A DNA stretch of 64,000 nucleotides from Hyphomonas sediminis (GTDB taxonomy: Bacteria > Pseudomonadota > Alphaproteobacteria > Caulobacterales > Hyphomonadaceae), in the NCBI RefSeq assembly GCF_019679475.1, contig NZ_JAIEZP010000001.1:1736001-1800000 (forward strand), read 5' to 3'. Under the pieces are notes generated by a model. The model saw nothing but the letters and a program-made list of their open reading frames with translations, was not told the DNA's origin and made no database searches. This document shows positions 7,805-16,704 of the stretch, piece after piece (position 1 is the first letter of the stretch; each line of letters begins with the position of its first letter). The position numbers and the translations under genes were made by a program.

Positions 7805-9022
7805 CTAGTTGCCTTCCGCGTCCACAGCGCGCTGGACGGCGCGGTAGAAGGCGTCGCGGGCGCGCCATTCGCCGTCCTTCGTGCCTGTGGCACTGGTCCA
7901 GTTGGCGTTTGAGGCGATGATGAGATTGCGGGCGGGATCGATGAAGATGCCCTGACCGAAGATGCCATCGGCCATGTAGCTGCCGTCGTCCCATGTCCAC
8001 CACTGAAAGCCGTAGCCATAGCCGGCTTCGCCGATATCTGCCTGTTTCAGGGTGGCGCTGGGGAGCCAGTCTGCCGGCAGGATGGGGCTGCCATCGATGA
8101 GGGCGCCATCGAGGATGAACTGGCCGAAGCGGGCATAGTCGCGCGTGGTGGCCTGGATGCAGCAGCCGGAAATCTCATGACCATCCTGGCCGAGCAGCCA
8201 GGTCGCGTCCTGCTCCATGCCATAGGGCGCCCAGATCTTTTCGGAGAGGTAGGCGGAGACTTCCTTGCCGGTTGCCTCGGAGACGAGGACGCCGATCAGG
8301 TTCGTCTCGCCTGTGGAATAGTTCCAGACTTCGCCGGGCGGATGGGCACGGCCAAGCGTGCGCATATAGGTGACGATGCCGCTCTTGCCGGGCTCGGCGG
8401 CCTGCTTGTCGAACAGGGCGACATCGGAGGCGGGATCTTCATAGTCCTCATTCCAGCCGACGCCGGAGGTCATCGTCAGGAGCTGGGCGACGGTGACGTC
8501 ATCATAAGGCGAGCCGACGAGGTCCGGGATGTATTGCGCCACGGGGTCGTCGAGGCTGTCGATGTAACCATCCGCGATGGCGGTGCCGACGAGGGTGGAG
8601 GTCAGCGATTTGGCGACGGAGAAGCTGGTCCAGCGGCCCTCAGGCGTGAAGCCGTTGCCATAACGCTCTACCCGGATCTTGCCATCCTGGAGGATAACGA
8701 GGCCGGCGGCGTTCTGGGATAGGAGGTATGCGTCCAGGTCAATCTCGCTGGAGAGGTCCAGCGGGGCGCCGTCGGGGAGGGCATGAACGTGTTCGCCGCG
8801 GGGGATGGCGCGGGATTCTATGATGAAGGGCAGGCGGTCCATCATCCGGAAAGCGGCGCTGCGCTGGGCATCCGACCAGAAGAGAACATCGCGCCCAGCA
8901 GGCGGATTTGCGAGGATTGCGCGCCAATCCGGCCCTATCAGCCACCAGCCGGCGCCGAGGAGAACCATGAGGGCTCCACCCAGGACGCCTAACCGCTTCA
9001 ACCATTTGTGTGTGCCGCTCAT
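7805..9022 (-). CDS. Serine hydrolase, class C beta-lactamase/penicillin-binding family
   Basis: A 405-residue protein with an N-terminal membrane anchor or uncleaved signal (hydrophobic residues about 10-30), followed by a beta-lactamase-type domain. The nucleophile motif SxxK is SVAK (Ser135, Lys138), and the Tyr motif is probably YST in VWNYSTGETN. Such proteins in gram-negatives are often esterases or D,D-peptidase relatives (COG1680); true beta-lactamase activity cannot be claimed. It is monocistronic, convergent with galU and divergent from the carboxylase gene. Confidence 0.85.
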   Translation of the reverse strand: MSGTHKWLKRLGVLGGALMVLLGAGWWLIGPDWRAILANPPAGRDVLFWSDAQRSAAFRMMDRLPFIIESRAIPRGEHVHALPDGAPLDLSSEIDLDAYLLSQNAAGLVILQDGKIRVERYGNGFTPEGRWTSFSVAKSLTSTLVGTAIADGYIDSLDDPVAQYIPDLVGSPYDDVTVAQLLTMTSGVGWNEDYEDPASDVALFDKQAAEPGKSGIVTYMRTLGRAHPPGEVWNYSTGETNLIGVLVSEATGKEVSAYLSEKIWAPYGMEQDATWLLGQDGHEISGCCIQATTRDYARFGQFILDGALIDGSPILPADWLPSATLKQADIGEAGYGYGFQWWTWDDGSYMADGIFGQGIFIDPARNLIIASNANWTSATGTKDGEWRARDAFYRAVQRAVDAEGN

Positions 9023-9187
9023 AAACGTGACCCTCCCGTCATTTTTTATCAGGCGGCAGCTTTAGTTGGGCGCTGTTTGGCCGCAAGGGGCACTGCAGCA
9101 AATTGCCGGTGCGGCAAGCATGGACAAGGCGGCAGGGGCGGCTTAACGGAGACGGGTTTTTTACAGTTTCGAGGGGCCAAGGACCGT

Positions 9188-11194
9188 ATGTTCAAGAAGA
9201 TCCTGATCGCCAACCGTGGTGAAATCGCCGTCCGCGTCATCAAGACCTGCCGCCGCCTGGGCGTCAAAACGGTCGTGGTTTACTCTGATGCAGATGCTGG
9301 CTCGATGGCGGTCGAGATGGCCGATGAAGCGGTCTATATCGGCGGATCGCCGGCAGCGCAGTCCTACCTCGTGGCGGACAAGATCATCGATGCGGTGAAG
9401 CAGACGGGCGCTGAAGCGATCCACCCCGGCTTTGGCTTCCTTTCCGAGAATGCCGGCTTTGCCAAACGTCTTGAGAAAGAGGGCATCGGCTGGATCGGCC
9501 CGAACGCGCACGCGATTGACGCGATGGGTGACAAGATCTCGTCCAAGAAGCTGGCCGCTGAAGCGGGCGTTTCGACCGTGCCGGGGCATATGGACCTGAT
9601 CAAGGACACCAAGCACGCCGTCGAGATCAGCCGCGAGATCGGCTATCCGGTGATGATCAAGGCGTCTGCCGGCGGCGGCGGCAAGGGCATCCGCGTGGCG
9701 GCCAATGACAAGGAAGTCGAAGAAGGCTTCCCCGCGGTGAAAGCCGAGGCGACCGCCTCTTTCGGCGACGACCGTATCTTCATCGAGAAGTTCATCCTCG
9801 AGCCGCGCCACATTGAAATCCAGGTGCTGGGCGACAAGCATGGCAACTGCATCTTCCTCAACGAGCGCGAATGCTCCATCCAGCGCCGGAACCAGAAAGT
9901 GATCGAGGAAGCGCCTTCGCCGCTGCTCGACCCGGAAACGCGCAAGAAGATGGGCGAACAGGCCGTCGCGCTTGCCAAGGCTGTGAATTATGACAGCGCC
10001 GGCACGGTGGAATTCGTGGCTTCGGGCGCGGATAAGGGCTTCTATTTCCTTGAAATGAATACCCGCCTGCAGGTGGAGCATCCGGTGACCGAGATGATCA
10101 CCGGCGTGGACCTCGTCGAGCAGATGCTGCGCGTGGCCTATGGCGAGAAGCTGAAGCTCAAACAGTCCGACATCAAGATCAACGGCTGGGCCGTGGAAAG
10201 CCGCGTGTATGCGGAAGATCCGTACCGGAACTTCCTCCCCTCCATCGGTCGCCTGAAGCGTTTCCATCCGCCAGCGGAAGGGAAAGTTGCGCGCGGCGAA
10301 GTGCGCCTCGATTCCGGCGTGCGCGAGGGCGACGAAATCTCGATGTTCTATGACCCGATGATCGCCAAGCTGATCACGCACGGCAAGGACCGCGACGCGG
10401 CCCTGGACGCGCATGGCGAGGCGCTGGACCGTTTCCACATCGAAGGCATTCAGGACAACATCCCGTTCATTGCGGCTGTGGTTGACGAGAAGCGCTTTCG
10501 CTCCGGCAATATCACCACCGCCTACATCAAGGATGAGTTCCCGAACGGCTTTGAAGGCACCGAGCCGACCAAGGAGCAGGAGGCCCAGCTGATCTGTTCG
10601 GCAGCGTATGTACACGCCTTCTTCTCGCGCCGCGCGGCGCAGGTTTCGGGCAAGATGTCTGACGCGGCGGCGGCAGCCCGCAAGGACTGGATCGTCATTC
10701 TCGGCGACAAGCATCATCCGGTCACGATCGATATCGGCGCCGATGGCGATGCGCAGATCAACATCGACGGCGGCAAGGCGCACAGCCTCGTAACCGGTTG
10801 GCATCCAGGCCAGCACCTCGTGGAAGGCGTGCTCGACGGCAAGCCGTTCGCTGTGAAATTTGCGGACCGCACCGAGGGCTATCTGTTCCGTCATCGCGGC
10901 GTTGCGTTGCGCGCGCTCGTCTGTACGCCCTTCGTAGCCGACCTGCATGCCCGCCTGCCGGAGAAGCCGAAAGCGGACACGTCCAAACTCGTCATCTCGC
11001 CGATGCCGGGCCTGGTCGTTTCGATGGATGTCGAGGTTGGTCAGGAAGTGCAGGAAGGGGAAGCTGTCTGCATCGTGGAAGCGATGAAGATGCAGAACAT
11101 CATCCGCGCGAGTGCAACCGGAACTGTCAAGGCGATCAACGTCAAGGCAGGCGATAGCGTGGCGGCTGACGAAATCATGGTGGAGTTCGCGTAA
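9188..11194 (+). CDS. pccA: Acetyl/propionyl-CoA carboxylase alpha subunit (biotin carboxylase + BCCP)
   Basis: Carboxylates its own biotin for transfer to an acyl-CoA, most likely propionyl-CoA. It begins MFKKILIANRGEIAVRVIKT at the ATG 9188, preceded by AAGGA; the longer open frame from 9008 adds unrelated sequence and is rejected. A biotin-carboxylase domain covers roughly residues 1-450, with the ATP-grasp loop GGGGKG near 160. A C-terminal biotinyl domain carries AMKM with the biotin lysine near residue 634. The 668-residue length fits PccA. The beta subunit is not in this window, so acyl-CoA specificity is inferred. Confidence 0.92.
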   Translation: MFKKILIANRGEIAVRVIKTCRRLGVKTVVVYSDADAGSMAVEMADEAVYIGGSPAAQSYLVADKIIDAVKQTGAEAIHPGFGFLSENAGFAKRLEKEGIGWIGPNAHAIDAMGDKISSKKLAAEAGVSTVPGHMDLIKDTKHAVEISREIGYPVMIKASAGGGGKGIRVAANDKEVEEGFPAVKAEATASFGDDRIFIEKFILEPRHIEIQVLGDKHGNCIFLNERECSIQRRNQKVIEEAPSPLLDPETRKKMGEQAVALAKAVNYDSAGTVEFVASGADKGFYFLEMNTRLQVEHPVTEMITGVDLVEQMLRVAYGEKLKLKQSDIKINGWAVESRVYAEDPYRNFLPSIGRLKRFHPPAEGKVARGEVRLDSGVREGDEISMFYDPMIAKLITHGKDRDAALDAHGEALDRFHIEGIQDNIPFIAAVVDEKRFRSGNITTAYIKDEFPNGFEGTEPTKEQEAQLICSAAYVHAFFSRRAAQVSGKMSDAAAAARKDWIVILGDKHHPVTIDIGADGDAQINIDGGKAHSLVTGWHPGQHLVEGVLDGKPFAVKFADRTEGYLFRHRGVALRALVCTPFVADLHARLPEKPKADTSKLVISPMPGLVVSMDVEVGQEVQEGEAVCIVEAMKMQNIIRASATGTVKAINVKAGDSVAADEIMVEFA

Positions 11195-11354
11195 GGCGGG
11201 GCATGGCCCCCGCGCTTGCGAACTTTACGTTTCCTAAACCGGTTCCGTTTGCTATCCCTGCCACAGGTGGCGGCAAGGGGTTTGCGCCCTTTAGGCAGGC
11301 TGTCACGCCATATCGGCGGCGATTATCCGCCGCCGGAGCTAAAGGGACACTTCC

Positions 11355-11891
11355 ATGGAACTTTTTCTGAGCCCGAACGGGCGAATTGATCAACCGACCT
11401 ACTGGCGCGGTGTGTTGGTCCTATTCGGTATCAGCGCGGCCCTTTCCCTGATCAGCGCATTCGTGTCGCCGTTTCTGGGCTTTCTCGGGATCATCATGAT
11501 TTGGCCGTGGATTGCCGTGCATGTGAAGCGGTTCCATGATTCCGGCAAAACCGGCTGGCTGACGGTGGCGATGGTCGTTCTGGCCATCATCGTGTCGTTT
11601 GTCGTGAGCATGGTGCTGATGCCAGTTTTCGGCGTGGACACGGTTGCCTTGCAGATGGAAATGCAGCGTGAGATGGAGCAGGCGGGTGCCAGCGGCGATC
11701 CGGCGGCGGCGATGAGCGTCGCTATGGAAGCCTCCAAGAAAGCCGCACAGGCGCAGCTGCTGCCCAGTATCTTGTCGACACTGGTTGTGACGGGGGCCGT
11801 CGGCTTCGTGATGGGGCTGATCAACAAGACCGACCCGAATGACAATCAGTATGGCCCCGGTCCATCGGGCGCCGAATCTGCCTTCGTTTAG
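11355..11891 (+). CDS. DUF805 family membrane protein (1 of 4)
   Basis: A 178-residue inner-membrane protein of the DUF805 family, whose function is unknown. It shows the FLSPNGRIDQPTYWRG start (pattern GRxxRxxYW), several hydrophobic segments, the conserved VKRFHDSGKTGW loop and the C-terminal NQYGPGPS tail (pattern NxYGxxP). A charged helical insert (residues about 100-135) with methionine/alanine repeats is not typical of the short family members. It is the first of four related neighbours on the same strand, 35 bp before the next. Confidence 0.85.
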   Translation: MELFLSPNGRIDQPTYWRGVLVLFGISAALSLISAFVSPFLGFLGIIMIWPWIAVHVKRFHDSGKTGWLTVAMVVLAIIVSFVVSMVLMPVFGVDTVALQMEMQREMEQAGASGDPAAAMSVAMEASKKAAQAQLLPSILSTLVVTGAVGFVMGLINKTDPNDNQYGPGPSGAESAFV

Positions 11892-11926
11892 TTCGTATAC
11901 ATCATTAACCAAAAAAGGGGACCAAT

Positions 11927-12361
11927 ATGGGGTTTGGAGACGCCGTAAGAATGTTCTTTGCGCGCTACACCGATTTTCAGGGCCGCTCGCGGCGTTCTGA
12001 ATATTGGTGGGTGTATCTGTTCAACTTCCTTGTTGCTGCTGCCTTGTTGACGTTGGCCTTTGTGCTGGGGGGCATCAACATGGAAACCGGAGAGCCCGGA
12101 GCGCTTTACTTCGTGTTTGTCGGGATCCTGTTCCTTTACTATCTGGCGATCCTTATTCCAGGGATCGCCCTGATGGTGCGGCGGCTGCATGATGTGAACC
12201 TGTCGGGATGGATCATCCTCGGCGCGCTCGTGCCGATCCTCAACATCCTTGTCGGGCTGGGCTTGTTCATCGTCTGCCTCATTCCCGGCACGGCGGGTCC
12301 CAATAAATACGGTCCCGATCCGAAGAATCCGGGTGCTGGCAGCGCGGATATTTTCGCCTGA
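11927..12361 (+). CDS. DUF805 family membrane protein (2 of 4)
   Basis: A 144-residue canonical DUF805 protein: FQGRSRRSEYWWVYLFN near the N-terminus, four hydrophobic segments, MVRRLHDVNLSGW loop and C-terminal GPNKYGPDPKNP. It lacks the central insert of its upstream neighbour. The RBS AAAAGGGGA precedes the ATG. A strong terminator follows directly, so genes 1 and 2 form one unit and genes 3 and 4 another. Confidence 0.9.
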   Translation: MGFGDAVRMFFARYTDFQGRSRRSEYWWVYLFNFLVAAALLTLAFVLGGINMETGEPGALYFVFVGILFLYYLAILIPGIALMVRRLHDVNLSGWIILGALVPILNILVGLGLFIVCLIPGTAGPNKYGPDPKNPGAGSADIFA

Positions 12362-12386
12362 TCGTTGCCCAGACTATCTGACCAGA

Positions 12387-12418
12387 AGAGCCGGGCGCCC
12401 ATGCCCGGCTCTTTTTTT
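12387..12418 (+). terminator. Strong rho-independent terminator
   Basis: Perfect 10-bp stem AGAGCCGGGC / GCCCGGCTCT (12387-12396 and 12403-12412) with a 6-base loop, followed by a run of T. It separates the second and third DUF805 genes. Confidence 0.92.
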
Positions 12419-12500
12419 GTTGCGCGGCTTTATCGTTTATTGATAAGGCCAGTCATATTCTCTTCAAACGTTGCGTACGCGCGGCCAAGACAGGACACGC

Positions 12501-13016
12501 ATGGATTACCGGCAGATTTTCCTTGATCCTCAGGGTCGCATCGGCCCGCGCAGCTTCGGGCGGGCCTATATCCTGCTTACGGGCGTGATGCTGGTGATCA
12601 CGGCGGCGGCTGCGGTGATCTCTCCGCAGATCAACGTGCTGCAGTATGCGCTGGTGTTCCCTTACATCTGCGTGTTCGGCAAACGCCTGCACGACGCCGG
12701 GCAGACCGCCTGGCTGTGGCTGGTGATCCTGATCCTCTGGATGGTCCTGAATGCGATCGTGGGCGGCGTCCTGCTTCAGCTCATGTCGCCGCAGGCGCTT
12801 GAGCTGTCGAGGGAGATGATGGGGGCGATCATGTCGCCCGAGTCCGTGAACGAAGCGCGGTTGCGTGAACTGGTTGAGGAGTTCGGGCGGCTGTCGGCGG
12901 TGCCGAACCTCATTTCATTCCTGATCTCGAGCGCCGCTGCGGGACTTGTTGTTTTCAATCTCAAATCCGATCCGAACCCGAACCGTTATGGAGCCCCTGC
13001 GGCCCACATCGACTAG
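12501..13016 (+). CDS. DUF805 family membrane protein (3 of 4)
   Basis: A 171-residue membrane protein starting MDYRQIFLDPQGRIGPRSFG at the ATG 12501; the ten residues upstream in the open frame look unrelated. It carries the family loop GKRLHDAGQTAW and the tail NPNRYGAPA. Like gene 1 it has a polar helical insert (residues about 100-140, with SREMMGAIMSPESVNEARLR). A TTATC/GATAA inverted repeat (12430-12446) lies in the gap between the preceding terminator and this start. Confidence 0.85.
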   Translation: MDYRQIFLDPQGRIGPRSFGRAYILLTGVMLVITAAAAVISPQINVLQYALVFPYICVFGKRLHDAGQTAWLWLVILILWMVLNAIVGGVLLQLMSPQALELSREMMGAIMSPESVNEARLRELVEEFGRLSAVPNLISFLISSAAAGLVVFNLKSDPNPNRYGAPAAHID

Positions 13017-13051
13017 CCTGCCCCCCCGCCGTTAAAAGACGAGGACCTGCC

Positions 13052-13834
13052 ATGGAATACACCGCTGGAGCTATTGATCCGCATCGTCCCTGGATCCGCG
13101 ATGAGCGGGACGCCCCCTCGGCGATGAAATGGGGGCAGACCCTCTTCAATCCCTTCGGAAAGACCTACAAGCTGCATTTTACGCGCGCGTGGACGTTCAT
13201 GTTCCTTGGCCGTGTGCTGCTCTATGTCGTGCCGAGCTTCATTGCGATGATTGCGGGCATTGCCGGCGTCAAGACCGATGGCATGAACGCGCCGGTGGAC
13301 CTGTTCCTGTTCTCTGTGCCGGCGATCCTGCTGCCGTTTGCGATCTTCACGCTGGTGACGGACTATACCTCATTCGTTGTGCATGTCCGCAGGCTGACGG
13401 AGGCCGGACGCTCAGCTTTCCTTGCGATCATCGTGATAATTCCCTTGCTGTTGGGCGCGGTCGCCTATGCCCTGGGGTCGCAGGTGGGCGGCATGAATTA
13501 CCGAGCGATGCATGCGCCTGCGAACACCGAGGCGGTTGAGACGACTGCGGAGACCAAGACGGAAGACGAGAGCGAGGGCGAAGACGCCGCTGCCAAGGAA
13601 GCCCAGCCCAAGGCGACCGGACGCCCGCCGATGGACCCGCGTATGATGGGCATGAGCCAGCGCGACCTTGCCAAGTCGACCGGGATGGGATTTGCGTTTC
13701 CGATCTGGTGGCTGGCCTCTTTCGGGGCGATGCTCTGGTCGTTGCTCTATGTGGCGCGCCTGCCGAATGGCGGCGTGGGGCAAATCCGCACCGGCAGCCA
13801 TCTGACGCCGGACGAAATCGCACGCGGCGCTTGA
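13052..13834 (+). CDS. Divergent DUF805-like membrane protein (4 of 4)
   Basis: A 260-residue membrane protein that keeps the DUF805 loop as VHVRRLTEAGRSAF (residues about 110-123) but lacks the N-terminal GRxxR..YW element and the NxYG tail. It has three or four hydrophobic segments in the first 150 residues, then a long acidic low-complexity stretch (TETKTEDESEGEDAAAKEAQ, about residues 165-190) and a last membrane segment near residue 225. It starts 35 bp after gene 3 and is probably co-transcribed with it. Homology to DUF805 is likely but weaker than for the other three. Confidence 0.7.
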   Translation: MEYTAGAIDPHRPWIRDERDAPSAMKWGQTLFNPFGKTYKLHFTRAWTFMFLGRVLLYVVPSFIAMIAGIAGVKTDGMNAPVDLFLFSVPAILLPFAIFTLVTDYTSFVVHVRRLTEAGRSAFLAIIVIIPLLLGAVAYALGSQVGGMNYRAMHAPANTEAVETTAETKTEDESEGEDAAAKEAQPKATGRPPMDPRMMGMSQRDLAKSTGMGFAFPIWWLASFGAMLWSLLYVARLPNGGVGQIRTGSHLTPDEIARGA

Positions 13835-13838
13835 CGCT

Positions 13839-14543
13839 TCAGGCGGCGGGGCTCTCCGAGAGGGGCGCCCCGACCCGCACCAGCTTGCTCCTGAAGACCT
13901 GCTCGAAGCCAGCCTTCAGGGCGATGTCGACCTCTTCCATCGAGACGATACGGCCGAGGCCTGCCAGGCTGGTCACGCCGTAGCGGGGGTCTGCGATGCC
14001 GCAGGGCGTGATGCCGGTGAAGTGCTCCAGCTCAGGCTCCACGTTCAGCGAAATGCCGTGGAAGCTGACCCAGCGCCTCAGCCGCACGCCTATGGCAGCG
14101 ATCTTGTCTTCCCGGGGCGGGCCGCCGGGCTCTGTCCGGTCCACCCAGACGCCGACCCGGCCATCCCGCACGCCGCTATCGACATTGAAGGCTGCCAGTG
14201 CGCGAATGATCCAGTCTTCCAGCTGGGCAACGAAGGCGCGGACATCGCGCCCGCGTGCGCCGACATCCAGCATCACATAGGCCACCCGCTGGCCGGGGCC
14301 GTGATAGGTATACTGGCCGCCGCGCCCGGCATCGAAGACCGGGAAGCGGGCAGGGTCGCGCAGGTCTTCGATTCGGGCCGACGTACCGGCGGTGTAGAGG
14401 GGGGGATGCTCGAGAAACCAAACCAGTTCCGGGGCGTTTTCCTCACGGATGGCGCGGGCGCGCGCCTCCATGAAGGCCAGCGCGGCCTCGTAAGGGACGG
14501 GGGCTTCGGAGATGGCCCATTCGACGGGAGGAAAATTCTTCAT
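13839..14543 (-). CDS. lipB: Octanoyl-[acyl-carrier-protein]:protein transferase
   Basis: Transfers octanoate from ACP to lipoyl domains, the first step of protein lipoylation. The reverse-strand protein from 14543 has 234 residues: [20 protein letters not shown] start, [20 protein letters not shown] with the conserved RGGxxTYHGPGQ motif near residue 75, the [20 protein letters not shown] segment with the catalytic lysine, and a cysteine in TGITPCGI. The open frame extends upstream through the tRNA-Leu gene; that extension is not accepted. Convergent with the DUF805-like gene. Confidence 0.93.
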   Translation of the reverse strand: MKNFPPVEWAISEAPVPYEAALAFMEARARAIREENAPELVWFLEHPPLYTAGTSARIEDLRDPARFPVFDAGRGGQYTYHGPGQRVAYVMLDVGARGRDVRAFVAQLEDWIIRALAAFNVDSGVRDGRVGVWVDRTEPGGPPREDKIAAIGVRLRRWVSFHGISLNVEPELEHFTGITPCGIADPRYGVTSLAGLGRIVSMEEVDIALKAGFEQVFRSKLVRVGAPLSESPAA

Positions 14544-14629
14544 TGCCGGTGCGATATAGGCGTTTTTCAGGGCTTCACAAAGGCGAATGACCGCCTTATA
14601 CGGCCCGTCTGCCTCGAGAATACCAGTGT

Positions 14630-14714
14630 GCGGTCGTGGCGGAATTGGTAGACGCGCAGCGTTGAGGTCGCTGTGGGGCAACCCGTGGAAGTTCGAGTCT
14701 TCTCGACCGCACCA
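14630..14714 (+). tRNA. tRNA-Leu (anticodon GAG)
   Basis: An 85-base tRNA with acceptor stem GCGGTCG (14630-14636) pairing with CGACCGC (14704-14710), the D-arm GTGGCGGAATTGGTAGAC, anticodon loop TTGAGGT giving GAG, a long class II variable arm, a T-arm with GTTCGAGTC, and an encoded CCA end (14712-14714). It reads CTC codons. Divergent from lipB. Confidence 0.95.
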
Positions 14715-14810
14715 TCTCTCTCCCTGGCCAACGGGCCAGCAGGCGGGGCCTTCTGACAAGTGAAATGTGGCGAGGCCGTGCGCTGAAGCGCGGCCTGCAT
14801 TGGCGCATGC

Positions 14811-14842
14811 AAAAACGCCCCTTCCCGGATGAGAAGGGGCGT
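14811..14842 (-). terminator. Terminator for the minus-strand lipoprotein gene
   Basis: Perfect stem ACGCCCCTTC / GAAGGGGCGT (14815-14824 and 14833-14842) with an 8-base loop. On the minus strand it is followed by TTTTT (14815-14811), so it ends transcription coming from the gene at 14868-15323. Confidence 0.85.
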
Positions 14843-14867
14843 ATGAAGCGTTTGTGCGTCTGACAGG

Positions 14868-15323
14868 TCAGGTGGGCCAGCTGGGATCCGGGCGCGGGTT
14901 CAGCGGGGGAACCGCATCAATGCAGCTCTGGATAGCGTTGGCGACTTCCGGCTCGACTTGCAGCTTGTAAAGGCGCGTTGGCTTCTGCGCCTTTTTCTGA
15001 AGCTCCTGATACTCCTCATAGTTCATGCCCTTGTCGTGAGCCATGAGAGCCATTTCCTTGGACCAGTTGCCGTAAATTTCCTGGTCGGGGTTAGGCACGT
15101 TGCCGGTCTGCTCGCTACCGAATGCGAGGTGGGCGAAATAGGCCGAGCTGGTGAGGGCCCAGCACTCGATGGCGCGGTCAAACTTCTTGTCGCCGGTTTT
15201 CACGCCTGTCTCGGCGGCGCCGCCAAGCGAACGGACTGAAGGGGCATCAGTTTTCTCGCCGCAGGCGGTCAATATGAGCAGACTGGCGCCGATGGCGGAC
15301 GCAAGCTTGGGTGAGAGGCGCAT
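14868..15323 (-). CDS. Predicted lipoprotein of unknown function
   Basis: A 151-residue protein starting MRLSPKLASAIGASLLILTA with lipobox LTAC, so probably lipid-anchored in the envelope. The start at 15323 has a good RBS (AAGGAG); the open frame runs further upstream without support. The mature part is polar, with a paired-cysteine pattern (Cys in AIECWAL and IQSCIDA) that could form a disulfide. I do not recognise the family. It follows another exported protein gene on the same strand, about 75 bp downstream of its stop. Confidence 0.75.
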   Translation of the reverse strand: MRLSPKLASAIGASLLILTACGEKTDAPSVRSLGGAAETGVKTGDKKFDRAIECWALTSSAYFAHLAFGSEQTGNVPNPDQEIYGNWSKEMALMAHDKGMNYEEYQELQKKAQKPTRLYKLQVEPEVANAIQSCIDAVPPLNPRPDPSWPT

Positions 15324-15398
15324 AACGAAGCTCCTTTGGCTGTGTTGAATTGCGTATGCTGAGGTTGGGCAGGCGCGGCCAGCACCTGCCCGCTTCAA

Positions 15399-16418
15399 TC
15401 AGAAGACCTTGTCGAGGATGCCGCGAGCGGCCTTGATGACGAGTTCGTCCGTTTCCGACATGGCTTGGGTTTCCGATTTGGATGCCATTTTGCTGTCCGA
15501 GACGCTTGTCGGCACTGCCACGGCGGCCTGACGACGGATCAGCTGACCGGTCCAGGTAAGATAGGCGTGATCGTATGCGTTGGGTTCCTCGTCGCAGCTG
15601 CTCCGATACCCGGAGAAGGAAGTGCGATCGGCATTGAAGGTCAGTGTGAAGCGGCCATACACGAGCGTGCCGTTGCGTTCTCGCTCGCAAGATCCCTGCA
15701 GGCCTGCATTGTATGCTGTTTCATACCAGTAGCCGGACAGGACATTGTTGGACATCCGGCCTTCAATCCGTCCGCTGGTGATTCCGTAGGTGCCGGTTCG
15801 ATAGATCGCGTCGAGTTCGGCTTCGCTTTGCGTGGCCGTGTAGACGCCGTTGGTGGCGTCACCAAAGCCGTTGATCACCAGTTCAGGCTTGATCTTGTCA
15901 AAGCCGATCGTGGCATAGACATAGGCAGGCTCTAAGCTGGTGGGGGCCGGCGTGGGCGCGGTTGCTGGCGTCGGAGCGGGCGCTGGTACCGGAGCTGGCT
16001 TGACCGGCGTGGTGGCTGAGGACTTTTGGCCCGTTTTGGATGGGGACGCAGGCGCTGGCGCGGAAGTGCTGGTGGCAGCTGCGGGCGCGGCGAGTTTCCG
16101 GGCTGAAGAAATGGCGGCGCCGTCTGTACCCAGATCAGTGATGGTTCCGGTAACGATGCGACAGCCAGCCCGGTAACCGGGGTCCATGCATACTTCCCAA
16201 TTGCCTACGGCCGTAAGGCTCCAGGCAAAATTGCTGGCTTTCATCGTGGCCAGATCGGGTTCGTCTGCAACAAGGACGCGTTTTTCGCCCGCCTGATCCT
16301 TCTTGGAGTAAAGGGTCAGGTGATCCACGTTTGCGCCTTGGCTAAGGGCTACTTGCGCGCTGGACAGCATTAGTGCGCTGCCCAGGCCGACTATCGTTTT
16401 CATGAGAGTTTTCGTCAC
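15399..16418 (-). CDS. Exported protein of unknown function with Pro/Ala linker
   Basis: A protein of about 339 residues that I do not recognise. A GTG start at 16418 is chosen because AAGGA lies about 10 bases upstream; an ATG at 16403 is the alternative. A signal peptide (MKTIVGLGSALMLSSAQVAL) is followed by a small domain (residues about 25-90), a low-complexity Pro/Ala/Thr linker (about 105-160, with repeated PAPA and PTPA), and a C-terminal domain of about 150 residues with GYWYET and a Cys-rich SCERERNGTLVYGRF segment. The modular form suggests an exported two-domain protein. The longer frame beginning at 16748 is GC-rich noise. Confidence 0.65.
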   Translation of the reverse strand: MTKTLMKTIVGLGSALMLSSAQVALSQGANVDHLTLYSKKDQAGEKRVLVADEPDLATMKASNFAWSLTAVGNWEVCMDPGYRAGCRIVTGTITDLGTDGAAISSARKLAAPAAATSTSAPAPASPSKTGQKSSATTPVKPAPVPAPAPTPATAPTPAPTSLEPAYVYATIGFDKIKPELVINGFGDATNGVYTATQSEAELDAIYRTGTYGITSGRIEGRMSNNVLSGYWYETAYNAGLQGSCERERNGTLVYGRFTLTFNADRTSFSGYRSSCDEEPNAYDHAYLTWTGQLIRRQAAVAVPTSVSDSKMASKSETQAMSETDELVIKAARGILDKVF

Positions 16419-16704
16419 GATGTTCCCGTCCTTCAGGTTTGTTTGCTTGACTGGGTGAAGCGAAACCCAGGGCCTTTCCGCCCAACGAACTTCAGACACC
16501 AGAACAACATCGGGCGACGAAAGCGGACATCGGCCCCAAACTTTCCGGCAGGCGCCACGTCCTGCCTGGCGCGCGATGCCTGCTGCAAAGTGACTGGATT
16601 GCTGATTTCGCGGCGCTGCTACGCTGGGTACAGGCCCGCGTGCCGGACGCCGCGTGCAACGAGCCGGAGTGGGGGGCGTTTCCGGATTTGGGGTGCCGCG
16701 TGGC

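Noticed and set aside
9008..9187. A longer N-terminus of the carboxylase
   Set aside because: The extra 60 residues overlap the divergent gene start region and do not resemble biotin carboxylases, while the ATG at 9188 has an RBS and the exact family start.
9161..10948. A 595-residue minus-strand frame opposite the carboxylase
   Set aside because: Shadow of a highly conserved biotin carboxylase gene; no motif.
14544..14759. N-terminal extension of LipB through the tRNA-Leu gene
   Set aside because: The reading frame crosses a complete tRNA gene on the other strand; the ATG at 14543 gives the normal LipB length.
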